Source of the DNA: CAZUMW01 sp964621615
Lineage (GTDB): Bacteria > Desulfobacterota > WTBG01 > CAIYCZ01 > CAIRTM01
DNA: 26,377 nt
Assembly (NCBI GenBank): GCA_964621615.1
Contig: CAZUMW010000057.1
Span: 1 to 26,377, forward strand
Direction of reading: 5' to 3'
The notes under the pieces: generated by a model
What the model was told of the DNA's origin: nothing
The model's database searches: none
Seen by the model: the letters and a program-made list of their open reading frames with translations, nothing else
Program-made: the position numbers and the translations under genes
Part shown: one piece after another, positions 7,872 to 14,684 of the stretch
Layout of the letters: each line of letters opens with the position of its first letter
How positions within the stretch are numbered: position 1 is the first letter of the stretch

Positions 7872-9224
7872 TCAACGTTCAGGTTCATTGTTCAGGCAGC
7901 TCCTTGTCGTTTCCTCAAGTATTTCGATCATCGGCCGGGACATGCCGGAAAGGCGCTGAGCCATATCAGGCCGCTCCTGCTGAATCGTCGGCATCAGCGC
8001 TCCCATCATGTCGCCAAGATGTGCTGTCGCCGCATAGGGATTCCAGCACGGCGGCAGCGGCTCCTGAGCTATGCTGCACAGATAGTTCAGATCGTCCGCG
8101 CCGGAGAGAACATAGGGAAACGCAAAATTCATGAGATACTGCTCATGGGGGTACGCATCAATATAGACCGATCGCCACCATTTCAGATAATCCTTAAAGG
8201 CCCGCTGAGCCATCCCGGCTCTCTCCTCTCTGCAAGCGGCAGCCGCACAGCAGCCGGCCCTCCAGCCGCTCAGCATAGCGCCGGAGTTTTCAAGCTCCTG
8301 GCATGAAGCCGTATCACCGGCAAACAGAACACGGCTCACAAAAGGTGTGTTTACAGGGGAATAGATTTTTTGTGATGAAGCGGCGGTTTTCAATTCCTGC
8401 GCGCGTGCAAACCAGCCGGCAAAAAACTCGTTTTCTGACAGGAAATAGTGTTTGACCCGTTGCAGATTCACCCGCGGATCAAGGGCAAGGAATGCAACAT
8501 TCACTTCCCCCTCATAGGGGCGGGGGAAAATGAACATAAACGCCGGGGCCTCTTCGGTAAAGCATACGCTTGAAATCAAGGCGTCGCCGCGAGGAGTCTG
8601 CACATCACGCATTACGCAGCCGTCACACAGCAGATAGCTGTAAAACAAGCGGCTTCTGTTGCAGCCCAGCTGCGCGGCAATTGAAGAGTTTGTGCCGTCG
8701 GCGGCAATCAGATAGCGGCCCTTCACGGTCATGCCGCTGCCTGCTGCCTGTACGCAATCACCGGCGGTAAAGGATACCTCGCCGACATCGACACCGGGAA
8801 ACACCTCCGCACCTGCATCAAGCACCTCATTGAGCAAGCAGCGGAAAAGCACTTCCTTATCGAACCCCAGCCCCACAGCTCCGCTTCCCGATGCGGGCCC
8901 GGGCGCATCGGAGCTGCCGAAACACAGCCTGCTTCCGTCAGGCGAATAGATATACCAGCCGTACAGATATTTGACCGGGCCCGTGTATGAAAGCGTAAGC
9001 CCGGCCGGCACAAACGACAGTGAGCTTTTTTCACTGTCATAGCGAACAATATTATCGAAATAATAATCGTTCAGCGAAACCAGGGTCTGGCCGCACATTC
9101 TGTCAAGCTGTGTCAGATCAGACTTGCGTTCAAGCAGCACCACGCTGCAGCCTGCAGCTGCAGCAGCCCGCGCCGCAAGCAGGCCGCAGGGGCCTGCGCC
9201 GACTACAATCACATCATAGGTCAT
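7872..9224 (-). CDS. FAD-dependent oxidoreductase, geranylgeranyl reductase/FixC-like (paralog B)
   Basis: 450 residues. FAD motif GAGPCG at 9-14, LERK near 31-34, conserved Cys44 in RMCGQT, fingerprint DGTNS, and LFAGDTASCQE for the ribityl/pyrophosphate contact. It is closest by eye to paralog A: both have GPV.(E/Y)LYGW, a WNPY/FNPY segment before the last helices, and a final QERPD motif. The ATG is preceded by AGAGG. It is the first gene after the 520-bp repeat-rich gap, so it may have its own promoter or depend on read-through. Its cytoplasmic location is inferred from the lack of a signal peptide. Confidence 0.85.
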   Translation of the reverse strand: MTYDVIVVGAGPCGLLAARAAAAAGCSVVLLERKSDLTQLDRMCGQTLVSLNDYYFDNIVRYDSEKSSLSFVPAGLTLSYTGPVKYLYGWYIYSPDGSRLCFGSSDAPGPASGSGAVGLGFDKEVLFRCLLNEVLDAGAEVFPGVDVGEVSFTAGDCVQAAGSGMTVKGRYLIAADGTNSSIAAQLGCNRSRLFYSYLLCDGCVMRDVQTPRGDALISSVCFTEEAPAFMFIFPRPYEGEVNVAFLALDPRVNLQRVKHYFLSENEFFAGWFARAQELKTAASSQKIYSPVNTPFVSRVLFAGDTASCQELENSGAMLSGWRAGCCAAAACREERAGMAQRAFKDYLKWWRSVYIDAYPHEQYLMNFAFPYVLSGADDLNYLCSIAQEPLPPCWNPYAATAHLGDMMGALMPTIQQERPDMAQRLSGMSRPMIEILEETTRSCLNNEPER

Positions 9225-9333
9225 GACTGCTGGATCCTCTCCGTAAAAAAGTCCTCATATAATTACCCTCCGAAAACAGTGTTTCTAGCTGCACACCTGA
9301 AATACCAACCTTAATCGTGTTTGTCACAGCCCG

Positions 9334-9350
9334 GGTTGTCCGGACAATCC
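9334..9350. promoter_or_regulatory. Palindrome upstream of paralog B, possible operator
   Basis: Perfect dyad TTGTCCGGACAA at 9336-9347, extended to GG...CC at 9334-9350. It lies about 110 bp upstream of the paralog B start. On the minus strand a loose promoter follows it: GTGACA, a 17-nt spacer, then TATTTC. A dyad just upstream of such a box is compatible with a regulator site. It also shares TGTCCGG with the nearby REP-like hairpins, so it may only be a decayed repeat. Confidence 0.3.
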
Positions 9351-9386
9351 AGTTATCATCCCGCCGCCTGCATGCTCCTTTTTTTC

Positions 9387-9401
9387 CCGCCCGAAGGGCG
9401 G
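9387..9401. repeat. CCGCCC-GAA-GGGCGG hairpin
   Basis: Perfect 6-bp stem, CCGCCC at 9387-9392 and GGGCGG at 9396-9401, with a 3-nt loop. A T-tract lies on the 5' side of the plus strand, so no strand has stem followed by T-run in the direction needed for an intrinsic terminator of the minus-strand genes. Confidence 0.6.
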
Positions 9402-9442
9402 TCCTACCGCTCACGCTTCTCCAAAACCGGGGTGGACTTTTT

Positions 9443-9468
9443 GCCGGACACGCCTTGATTTGTCCGGC
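9443..9468. repeat. REP-like hairpin
   Basis: GCCGGACA at 9443-9450 and TGTCCGGC at 9461-9468, a perfect 8-bp stem with a 10-nt loop. It belongs to the same family as 1011-1038 and 9691-9716; the following CCTGC is also shared. Confidence 0.8.
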
Positions 9469-9496
9469 CTGCTACTAATGTATTTTAATTTCCCAT

Positions 9497-9618
9497 TTTG
9501 ACCGAGCCGAACATGTGCATATTTCTGCGGACAAGAGGGCCAAACTGTTTGAGCGAAGCGAGTTTTTGGCCCGCCGCAGCAATATGTACATGTGAGGGAA
9601 GCCGAAGGCCCGGTCAAA
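9497..9618. repeat. About 120-bp nested imperfect palindrome
   Basis: Three nested pairs of arms share one centre. The outer arms are TTTGACCG (9497-9504) and CGGTCAAA (9611-9618). The middle arms, 9511-9530 and 9574-9593, match at 18 of 20 positions. The inner arms are GGGCCAAA (9537-9544) and TTTGGCCC (9565-9572). The loop contains GAGCGAAGCGAG. The size and symmetry suggest a miniature mobile or structured-RNA repeat rather than a gene. It is not followed by a U-run. Confidence 0.75.
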
Positions 9619-9636
9619 CGGGTGCCCTTTCTTTTG

Positions 9637-9668
9637 TTACTTTTCTTTGGGCACGCAAAGAAAAGTAA
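9637..9668. repeat. 13-bp-stem hairpin repeat
   Basis: TTACTTTTCTTTG at 9637-9649 and CAAAGAAAAGTAA at 9656-9668 form a perfect 13-bp stem around GGCACG. A second, overlapping pairing GGGTGCCC / GGGCAC is possible with the sequence just before it. Near-identical hairpins are, to my knowledge, widespread intergenic repeats in proteobacteria. It lies 18 bp after the nested palindrome, and the two may be one composite element. Confidence 0.75.
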
Positions 9669-9690
9669 AATAAACTCAACAGAACCTTAT

Positions 9691-9716
9691 GCCGGACACG
9701 CTTTGCTTTGTCCGGC
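9691..9716. repeat. REP-like hairpin after the heme/PNPOx gene
   Basis: GCCGGACA at 9691-9698 and TGTCCGGC at 9709-9716, perfect 8-bp stem, loop CGCTTTGCTT. It lies 28 bp downstream of the stop codon at 9745. It could protect the 3' end of the upstream transcript, as REP elements do. No U-run follows. Confidence 0.8.
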
Positions 9717-9744
9717 CTACTACTGCGCACATGAACGCCTTACC

Positions 9745-10491
9745 TTACCTTGTCCACCGCTGATAAATATTGAGCCCTTTTTTGTACCGCAGCAAATCAT
9801 AGAAAAGAATTTCTTCGGGTACAAACCGTGTCATCAGCATGCCCCGCTTTACCGTTTCGGCATCAATCGACGGGTTGAATATCTCCAGCCCTTTGTCGAA
9901 TTCCGGGTCTTCGGGTTCAAGGACTGTTGCGCGGCCCCGCATCTGCAGGCAGCGGAACAGTTTCTTGCGCGCCTCCTGCGTATTGTGATATTCCACTGCA
10001 ACCGCTGCATTTTTCCGCATCTGGCGCAGCTTTCGCGTGCCGATTTCAGACAGCGCATAAAACACTTTATTCTCAGGGTCCAGCGCAAAATCGATTGTCG
10101 TTACCCACGGATCGGTTCGGGAAAACAGTAAAAATCTTCTCTCGGTGTGAGTGGTTGCCAGGGTACAGGTCTGGCGCTTTCCATAGAATGCTGCGATATC
10201 TTCCCAGAGCTCAGCCCTCGGCAGGATGCCCTCGCGCTTCAGGTAGAGTTCTGTTGCGGCTGTTTCAGCGTCAGCCTCAACGCTGTGACAGCTGAAGCAT
10301 GCAAGCGTCTCGATTTCCTGGTGATCTTCCGGCATCGGTGTGCCGAGCACCAGCACCGGGACATCTTCGGTTTCCTCCTCCTGGTTCTGCGCCTGTGCAT
10401 AACCTGACATAAAGCATGCTGTCATGACACAGAGTATCATCAACAGCCCGCATACCGCCCCGCCCGAATAGTGCTCACCGCGTTTAAACAT
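9745..10491 (-). CDS. Exported CXXCH (heme c) plus PNPOx-like split-barrel protein
   Basis: 248 residues. An N-terminal hydrophobic segment (about 11-30) ends in YAQAQ, a likely signal-peptidase I site. After an acidic linker, CFSCH at 65-69 is a single c-type heme attachment motif. Residues from about 95 to the end look like a pyridoxamine-phosphate-oxidase-type flavin split barrel: TCTLATT, TIDFALDPENKVFYALSE, GTRKLRQMRKNAAVAVEY and LQMRGRATVL. The start overlaps the 3' end of paralog C by 8 bp, so translation is coupled. If both cofactors are present, this is a periplasmic flavin/heme or heme-binding protein that could pass electrons for the pathway (inference). A CXXCH that merely binds a metal, and a barrel without flavin, cannot be excluded. 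Confidence 0.75.
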   Translation of the reverse strand: MFKRGEHYSGGAVCGLLMILCVMTACFMSGYAQAQNQEEETEDVPVLVLGTPMPEDHQEIETLACFSCHSVEADAETAATELYLKREGILPRAELWEDIAAFYGKRQTCTLATTHTERRFLLFSRTDPWVTTIDFALDPENKVFYALSEIGTRKLRQMRKNAAVAVEYHNTQEARKKLFRCLQMRGRATVLEPEDPEFDKGLEIFNPSIDAETVKRGMLMTRFVPEEILFYDLLRYKKGLNIYQRWTR

Positions 10492-11809
10492 TTTTGAACC
10501 CCCATGAAACCCGTTTTTTCAAATCATCATCCATATTTTCACGCATTTTAAGCATTCGCTCCATGGTATCCGGCCGCTCATCATAAATCCGTTCCATCAG
10601 ATCGGCATAGCGGGACCCGATCATGTTTACCACCTTAAAAATATCCATTGTCTGGGGATACCCGCCCTGCCCCAGCTCGACAAGATAATCGATATCTTCC
10701 GGGGTCAGATACTCGGTGAAATCCCTTCCGCCCTGTTTCCTGGTGCCGTGAGGGACAAAATAGTGTTCATGGTACCAGTCAAGGTACGGCTGAAGGGCGC
10801 TTTCCCCGGTTTTTCCCTTACCCAAAGCCTCGGCCACCGCCCGCCCCGCTTTCCAGCCGGTGCACATAGCCCCGACGTTACTGATCTCTCGCCGCCAGCA
10901 GGCATCCCCGATAAACAGCACGCTACCCACAGCGGGCCGCTCCATCGGGCTCATCAGGCTCACCACACACGCCGTGCGGTGGTCCAGCACTGTTGATTCT
11001 GCATACCAGCGGGAAAAGACCGGAGATTCATGAAGAAAATAGCCCATCAGGTCGGGGGGGTTTTGATCGCGCCTGAATGTCGAGGCATAGATATGATACC
11101 GGTTTTTTTCTGCAACCGGAATCATCGAAAAAATGCCCCCCGGGGTAATCATGAATAAAAACCCGTCAGGATCGGGGCATGCCGTACCTTCAATAAGCGC
11201 GGAAACATCCCGGGTCGTTCCGTAAAACTCCCGCTGCTTATTCAATCCCATCACCCGTGCAAGTCGTGAATTTATGCCGTCTGCGGCAATGACATATGTG
11301 CCGGCATATTCCCCTCCCCGGTCATCGAAAACAACAGCACCGGTATCGGCCGATTCCACATCGCACACATTGGTATTGGGGAATATATCGACGCCCGCTG
11401 TTTTTAGATAATCAAGAACGCCGCGAAGCAGCAGCTCTTTTGATACGGAAATGCCGAGCCTGTTTTTTTGCGGGTTTTGTCTCAGCTCAGCCAGATTGCC
11501 GAATTCAAGCCTGCCGCCGCCGGGTCCGTAGATGGCAAATCCGAAGATGTTCTGAAACGGGCCGTCATAGGGCACGTCAAAACCGGTATCATGAAACACG
11601 AACTTTTTGGCCTGCTCATCATAGGAAACATGCTGTCCGAACGTCGGTTCGTTAATTGCCATGACTCCGCCGCAGGAGCGGTGAATTGCGGCAATATCGC
11701 GCTTGCGCTCAATAAGCGCAACCCGCAGGCCGGACTCCGCCGCGGCACGCGCAGCAATCAGGCCGGCAGGGCCGGCACCGGCAATAACAAGATCATAGTT
11801 TTGAGCCAT
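10484..11809 (-). CDS. FAD-dependent oxidoreductase, geranylgeranyl reductase/FixC-like (paralog C)
   Basis: 441 residues from the ATG at 11809, which has GGGGGAG seven bases upstream; the longer frame begins at a TTG without that spacing. FAD motif GAGPAG at 11-16, IERK near 33, Cys46 in RSCGG, fingerprint DGINSR, and LFIGDACWRRE. The C-terminus has the DERPD motif shared by the group. It is intermediate between the A/B pair and the D/E pair: it keeps CGG like archaeal reductases, but shares DGINSRLARV(M/T)GLN with D. It follows paralog D after 77 bp and overlaps the heme/PNPOx gene. Confidence 0.86.
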   Translation of the reverse strand: MAQNYDLVIAGAGPAGLIAARAAAESGLRVALIERKRDIAAIHRSCGGVMAINEPTFGQHVSYDEQAKKFVFHDTGFDVPYDGPFQNIFGFAIYGPGGGRLEFGNLAELRQNPQKNRLGISVSKELLLRGVLDYLKTAGVDIFPNTNVCDVESADTGAVVFDDRGGEYAGTYVIAADGINSRLARVMGLNKQREFYGTTRDVSALIEGTACPDPDGFLFMITPGGIFSMIPVAEKNRYHIYASTFRRDQNPPDLMGYFLHESPVFSRWYAESTVLDHRTACVVSLMSPMERPAVGSVLFIGDACWRREISNVGAMCTGWKAGRAVAEALGKGKTGESALQPYLDWYHEHYFVPHGTRKQGGRDFTEYLTPEDIDYLVELGQGGYPQTMDIFKVVNMIGSRYADLMERIYDERPDTMERMLKMRENMDDDLKKRVSWGFKNV

Positions 11810-11886
11810 GAAACGCTCCCCCTGTGTTAGCAAACCCGAATTTATCGGTCTCTATCCCGGATGGATCATTTTCACCGGCGCCCCGC

Positions 11887-13215
11887 TCAGCTGTATGCCG
11901 GAAAGCCCGCCCGGGCAGCGGGCCGCATGAGCATTTCGGATTGCAGTGGTGAAAACCGCCGCAGCTTGGCCGCAAGTCCCGGCCTCTCCCGTTCAATGCG
12001 CACCATATGCGGGGCAAGCGCACCCAGAATGTGTTTTGCAAGGTTAAACGGATTCAAAGACCAGAAAAGCTTCTGTGTTACCAGGCGATGCATGTAGTTC
12101 AATTCATCCTCGTCAAAAATCCGGAAGAAAACCGCATAGCACAGAAAATCACGGTAGTCATGAGTATGGGGCCAGTTGCTGCGCCACCAGTTAAGATAGC
12201 TCATAACACCCTGCCGGTCAGGCAGGCCCCGCTGAAGCGCTTCACACACGGCATTGGCGGCACGGTGCCCGGACAGCAGCGCGCCGGTGTTTTCAGCTTC
12301 TGCAAACCAGCAGCTGTCCCCCACAAACAGCACATTGTCCCTGAAGGGCTCCGCTGCAGGAGACCAGGCGTTAATGACCGCGCATCGCTTATGGGTAACC
12401 TCAACCTGCGGGAACCAGCGGCGGAAAGGGCTTCTTTTTGTCAGGAAGGCAAACTTCTCATCGCCGCCGATATACAGCCAGTACTCATCGGGACGGTACA
12501 CGCTGGGCAGCATGCAGAAATGAACCGTTCCCAGTTCGTCCCGGTCATAGGTGTTCCCCATGCAGATAACCTCTGAGCGCTCAAAATCGACACCGGTTAT
12601 GTAATAGCTGACAGAGCCTGCGGTAAACAGAAAGGTACGGGTCCGGTTAAGGCCGGTAACCCTGGCCAGCCGTGAATTGATGCCGTCGGCTGCAATACAG
12701 AACCTGCCCGGGATCCGGTCTCCCTCCCGGGTGAGCACATCGATTTTCCCGGCTGTTTTCTGAATGCCTGAAACGTTGCGCTCAAGAAAAAAATCAACTC
12801 CTTCCCGGAGAGCTCCTTCTGCAAGCCCGGACAGCAGCACACCCTTATCGAACACGGCTGCCGCCGTCCCGCGCGCGGAGCTGTTGGCATCATAGTCTCC
12901 GATCTCTATACGGTCATGGGTGTTCGGAGCCAAAAAGTGACAGGCATAAAACGAGCGGTAGGGGCCGCTGTACGGAACCGAGAAATTGTTAGCCGGGAAA
13001 ACCCATTTCTGCTGATCGCGGGAAAAATACATGTGCTCGTTGTAAAACGAATCCATGTTCATGAGAAACATCTGCGCACAGGCGCGCTGAATGACGGACG
13101 GGTGGGACTTGCGCTCAACCAGGGCAACACGCAGGCCATTGCCCGCTGCCGTGCGTGCTGCCTGCAGCCCTGCGGGGCCGCCGCCGACAACGACAAGATC
13201 ATATATCTGTTTCAT
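11887..13215 (-). CDS. FAD-dependent oxidoreductase, geranylgeranyl reductase/FixC-like (paralog D)
   Basis: 442 residues, a tandem duplicate of paralog E: equal length and long identical blocks such as QMFLMNMDSFYNE, FYACHFLAPN and LLSGHRAANAVCEAL. FAD motif GGGPAG at 11-16, fingerprint DGINSR, and LFVGDSCWFAEAEN. The conserved Cys46 is in RACAQ, so the Gly after the Cys that the other four keep is Ala here. The C-terminus has RERPG. The leader AATAAGGTTATA before the ATG resembles that of paralog E, so the duplicated unit seems to include the ribosome-binding site. There is no signal peptide. Confidence 0.87.
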   Translation of the reverse strand: MKQIYDLVVVGGGPAGLQAARTAAGNGLRVALVERKSHPSVIQRACAQMFLMNMDSFYNEHMYFSRDQQKWVFPANNFSVPYSGPYRSFYACHFLAPNTHDRIEIGDYDANSSARGTAAAVFDKGVLLSGLAEGALREGVDFFLERNVSGIQKTAGKIDVLTREGDRIPGRFCIAADGINSRLARVTGLNRTRTFLFTAGSVSYYITGVDFERSEVICMGNTYDRDELGTVHFCMLPSVYRPDEYWLYIGGDEKFAFLTKRSPFRRWFPQVEVTHKRCAVINAWSPAAEPFRDNVLFVGDSCWFAEAENTGALLSGHRAANAVCEALQRGLPDRQGVMSYLNWWRSNWPHTHDYRDFLCYAVFFRIFDEDELNYMHRLVTQKLFWSLNPFNLAKHILGALAPHMVRIERERPGLAAKLRRFSPLQSEMLMRPAARAGFPAYS

Positions 13216-13289
13216 AAACAGTATAACCTTATTTCTGTGGGCTCAGGAAAACGCCGCGGCATGTACAGGTTCGGCAATATCCGCTGCCG

Positions 13290-14618
13290 CTATCTATTTG
13301 GAAACCCCCGCCGCGCCGCGGGTTTTATCAAATCAAGAACCAGCTCCGGACGGAAGCGCGCAATCTTTTGCGCCAGCCCCGGCCGCTCACGACGAACCTG
13401 CTCCATCCGCGGGCCGATGCCGCGCATGAGCCGCTCATAGAGCTTGTACGGATTGAGCGTCCAGGGGAGGGTCTCCTGAACGATATTATGCAGGTAATTA
13501 TATTCCTGCTCGGTAAACATACGGTTGAAGAGAGGATAACAGAGGAAATCGCGGTAATCGTGTGTATTGAGCCAGTTGTCTTTCCACCAGGTAATATAGC
13601 TCAGAATGCCCTGCCGGTTCGGCAGGCCCCGATGCAGGGCTTCGCACACTGCGTTTGCAGCCCGGTGGCCCGACAGAAGGGCCCCGTTGTTTTCTGCTTC
13701 TGAAAACCAGCAGCTGTCGCCTGCAAACAGTATATTATCCGTGAAGGGCTCAGGGGCCGGGCTCCAGTTGTTCACCACGCAGGCTCTGCTGTGGGTTATT
13801 TCCAGGTCGGGAAACCAGGATCTGAACGGGCTTCTTTCCGTCAGAAATGAAAACTGTTCATCACCGCTTACAAAAAACCAGTATTCATCATCGCGGTAAA
13901 CGCTCGGCAGCAGGCAGAACGGAACCGGGCCGAGACGGTCACGGTCCCAGCTCATCCCCAGAATGATAGCCTCGGAGCGTTCAAAAGAAAGGCCTGCTAC
14001 ATAATGGTTGTATGAAATACGGGTGTTAATGAATCTACGGCTTTTATTGAGACCCGAAACCCGGGCTATGCGCGAGTTTATTCCGTCTGCGGCTATGCAG
14101 AAGGTCCCGGCAAACCGGTCACCCTCAGCGGTTTTAAGGGTTACGGATCCGCCGGCATTGCTATACACGCCGGTAATGTTGCGCCCGCAGAAAAAATCGG
14201 CGCCCGCTTTTTCGGCTTCCCGATACAGCCCTTCGAGCAGCACCGCTTTGTCGAAAACAAAAGCGGGCCTGCCTTTTCCGGAGGCATTCGCCGCATAATC
14301 GCCGATTTCAATCCGGTCCTGTGCATTGGGGGCAAGAAAATGGCAGGCATAAAACTCCCGATAGGGGCCGTCATAAGGCACGGTAAAGTTATTTACCGGA
14401 AACACCCAGCGCTTCTTTTCAGGGCAGGGATACATCCACTCATTATAAAAGGAGTCCATATTCATCAGAAACATCTGGCCGCAGCAGCGCTGAATAAGCG
14501 AGGGGTGGGTTTTACGCTCGACCAGGGCCGTGCGCAGACCGTTTTGTGCGCATACCCGGGCCGCCTGCAGCCCTGCCGGACCGCCGCCCGCGATAACAAC
14601 ATCATAGATTTTTGCCAT
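13290..14618 (-). CDS. FAD-dependent oxidoreductase, geranylgeranyl reductase/FixC-like (paralog E)
   Basis: 442 residues. FAD motif GGGPAG at 11-16, VERK near 33, Cys45-Cys46 in RCCGQ, fingerprint DGINSR, and LFAGDSCWFSEAEN. The substrate-side segment YDGPYREFYACHF replaces the GPV..LYGW of paralogs A and B, which suggests a different pocket. It ends with RERPG and a basic tail. AAAGG lies nine to ten bases before the ATG. It is the first reductase after the YCF48 lipoprotein gene, separated by a 66-bp gap with a palindrome, so the envelope and flavoprotein modules are probably one transcript. Confidence 0.87.
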   Translation of the reverse strand: MAKIYDVVIAGGGPAGLQAARVCAQNGLRTALVERKTHPSLIQRCCGQMFLMNMDSFYNEWMYPCPEKKRWVFPVNNFTVPYDGPYREFYACHFLAPNAQDRIEIGDYAANASGKGRPAFVFDKAVLLEGLYREAEKAGADFFCGRNITGVYSNAGGSVTLKTAEGDRFAGTFCIAADGINSRIARVSGLNKSRRFINTRISYNHYVAGLSFERSEAIILGMSWDRDRLGPVPFCLLPSVYRDDEYWFFVSGDEQFSFLTERSPFRSWFPDLEITHSRACVVNNWSPAPEPFTDNILFAGDSCWFSEAENNGALLSGHRAANAVCEALHRGLPNRQGILSYITWWKDNWLNTHDYRDFLCYPLFNRMFTEQEYNYLHNIVQETLPWTLNPYKLYERLMRGIGPRMEQVRRERPGLAQKIARFRPELVLDLIKPAARRGFPNR

Positions 14619-14655
14619 ATCATATAACCTTTATTTCAATGAGACATCCGTAGAA

Positions 14656-14671
14656 GCGGTTCGCGAACCGC
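14656..14671. repeat. 16-bp perfect palindrome
   Basis: GCGGTTCGCGAACCGC, fully self-complementary, lies 13 bp downstream of the YCF48 stop (14685) and 37 bp upstream of the paralog E start. There is no T-run after it, so termination is unlikely. It could be a REP-like element or an operator. Confidence 0.65.
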
Positions 14672-14684
14672 CCCTGCAATGGTT

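Larger units (their letters stand above)
9225..9744. other. 520-bp gene-free gap filled with palindromic elements
   Basis: No convincing gene lies between paralog B and the heme/PNPOx gene. Small open frames here run through repeats and have no ribosome-binding sites. The gap holds, in order, a 12-bp palindrome (9336-9347), a CCGCCC hairpin (9387-9401), two REP-like hairpins (9443-9468, 9691-9716), a large nested palindrome (9497-9618) and a 13-bp-stem hairpin (9637-9668). It splits the flavoprotein run in two and could be an accumulation site for small palindromic elements. Confidence 0.75.

Noticed and set aside
9411..9617. 68-codon minus-strand frame in the repeat gap
   Set aside because: It runs through the REP-like hairpin and the nested palindrome, and its product has no sensible pattern.
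9387..9716. Hairpins in the 9.4-9.7 kb gap as intrinsic terminators
   Set aside because: None is followed by a U-run in the direction of the minus-strand genes.
9443..9716. CRISPR-like array
   Set aside because: The repeats are of different kinds, irregularly spaced, palindromic in themselves, and no cas gene is nearby.
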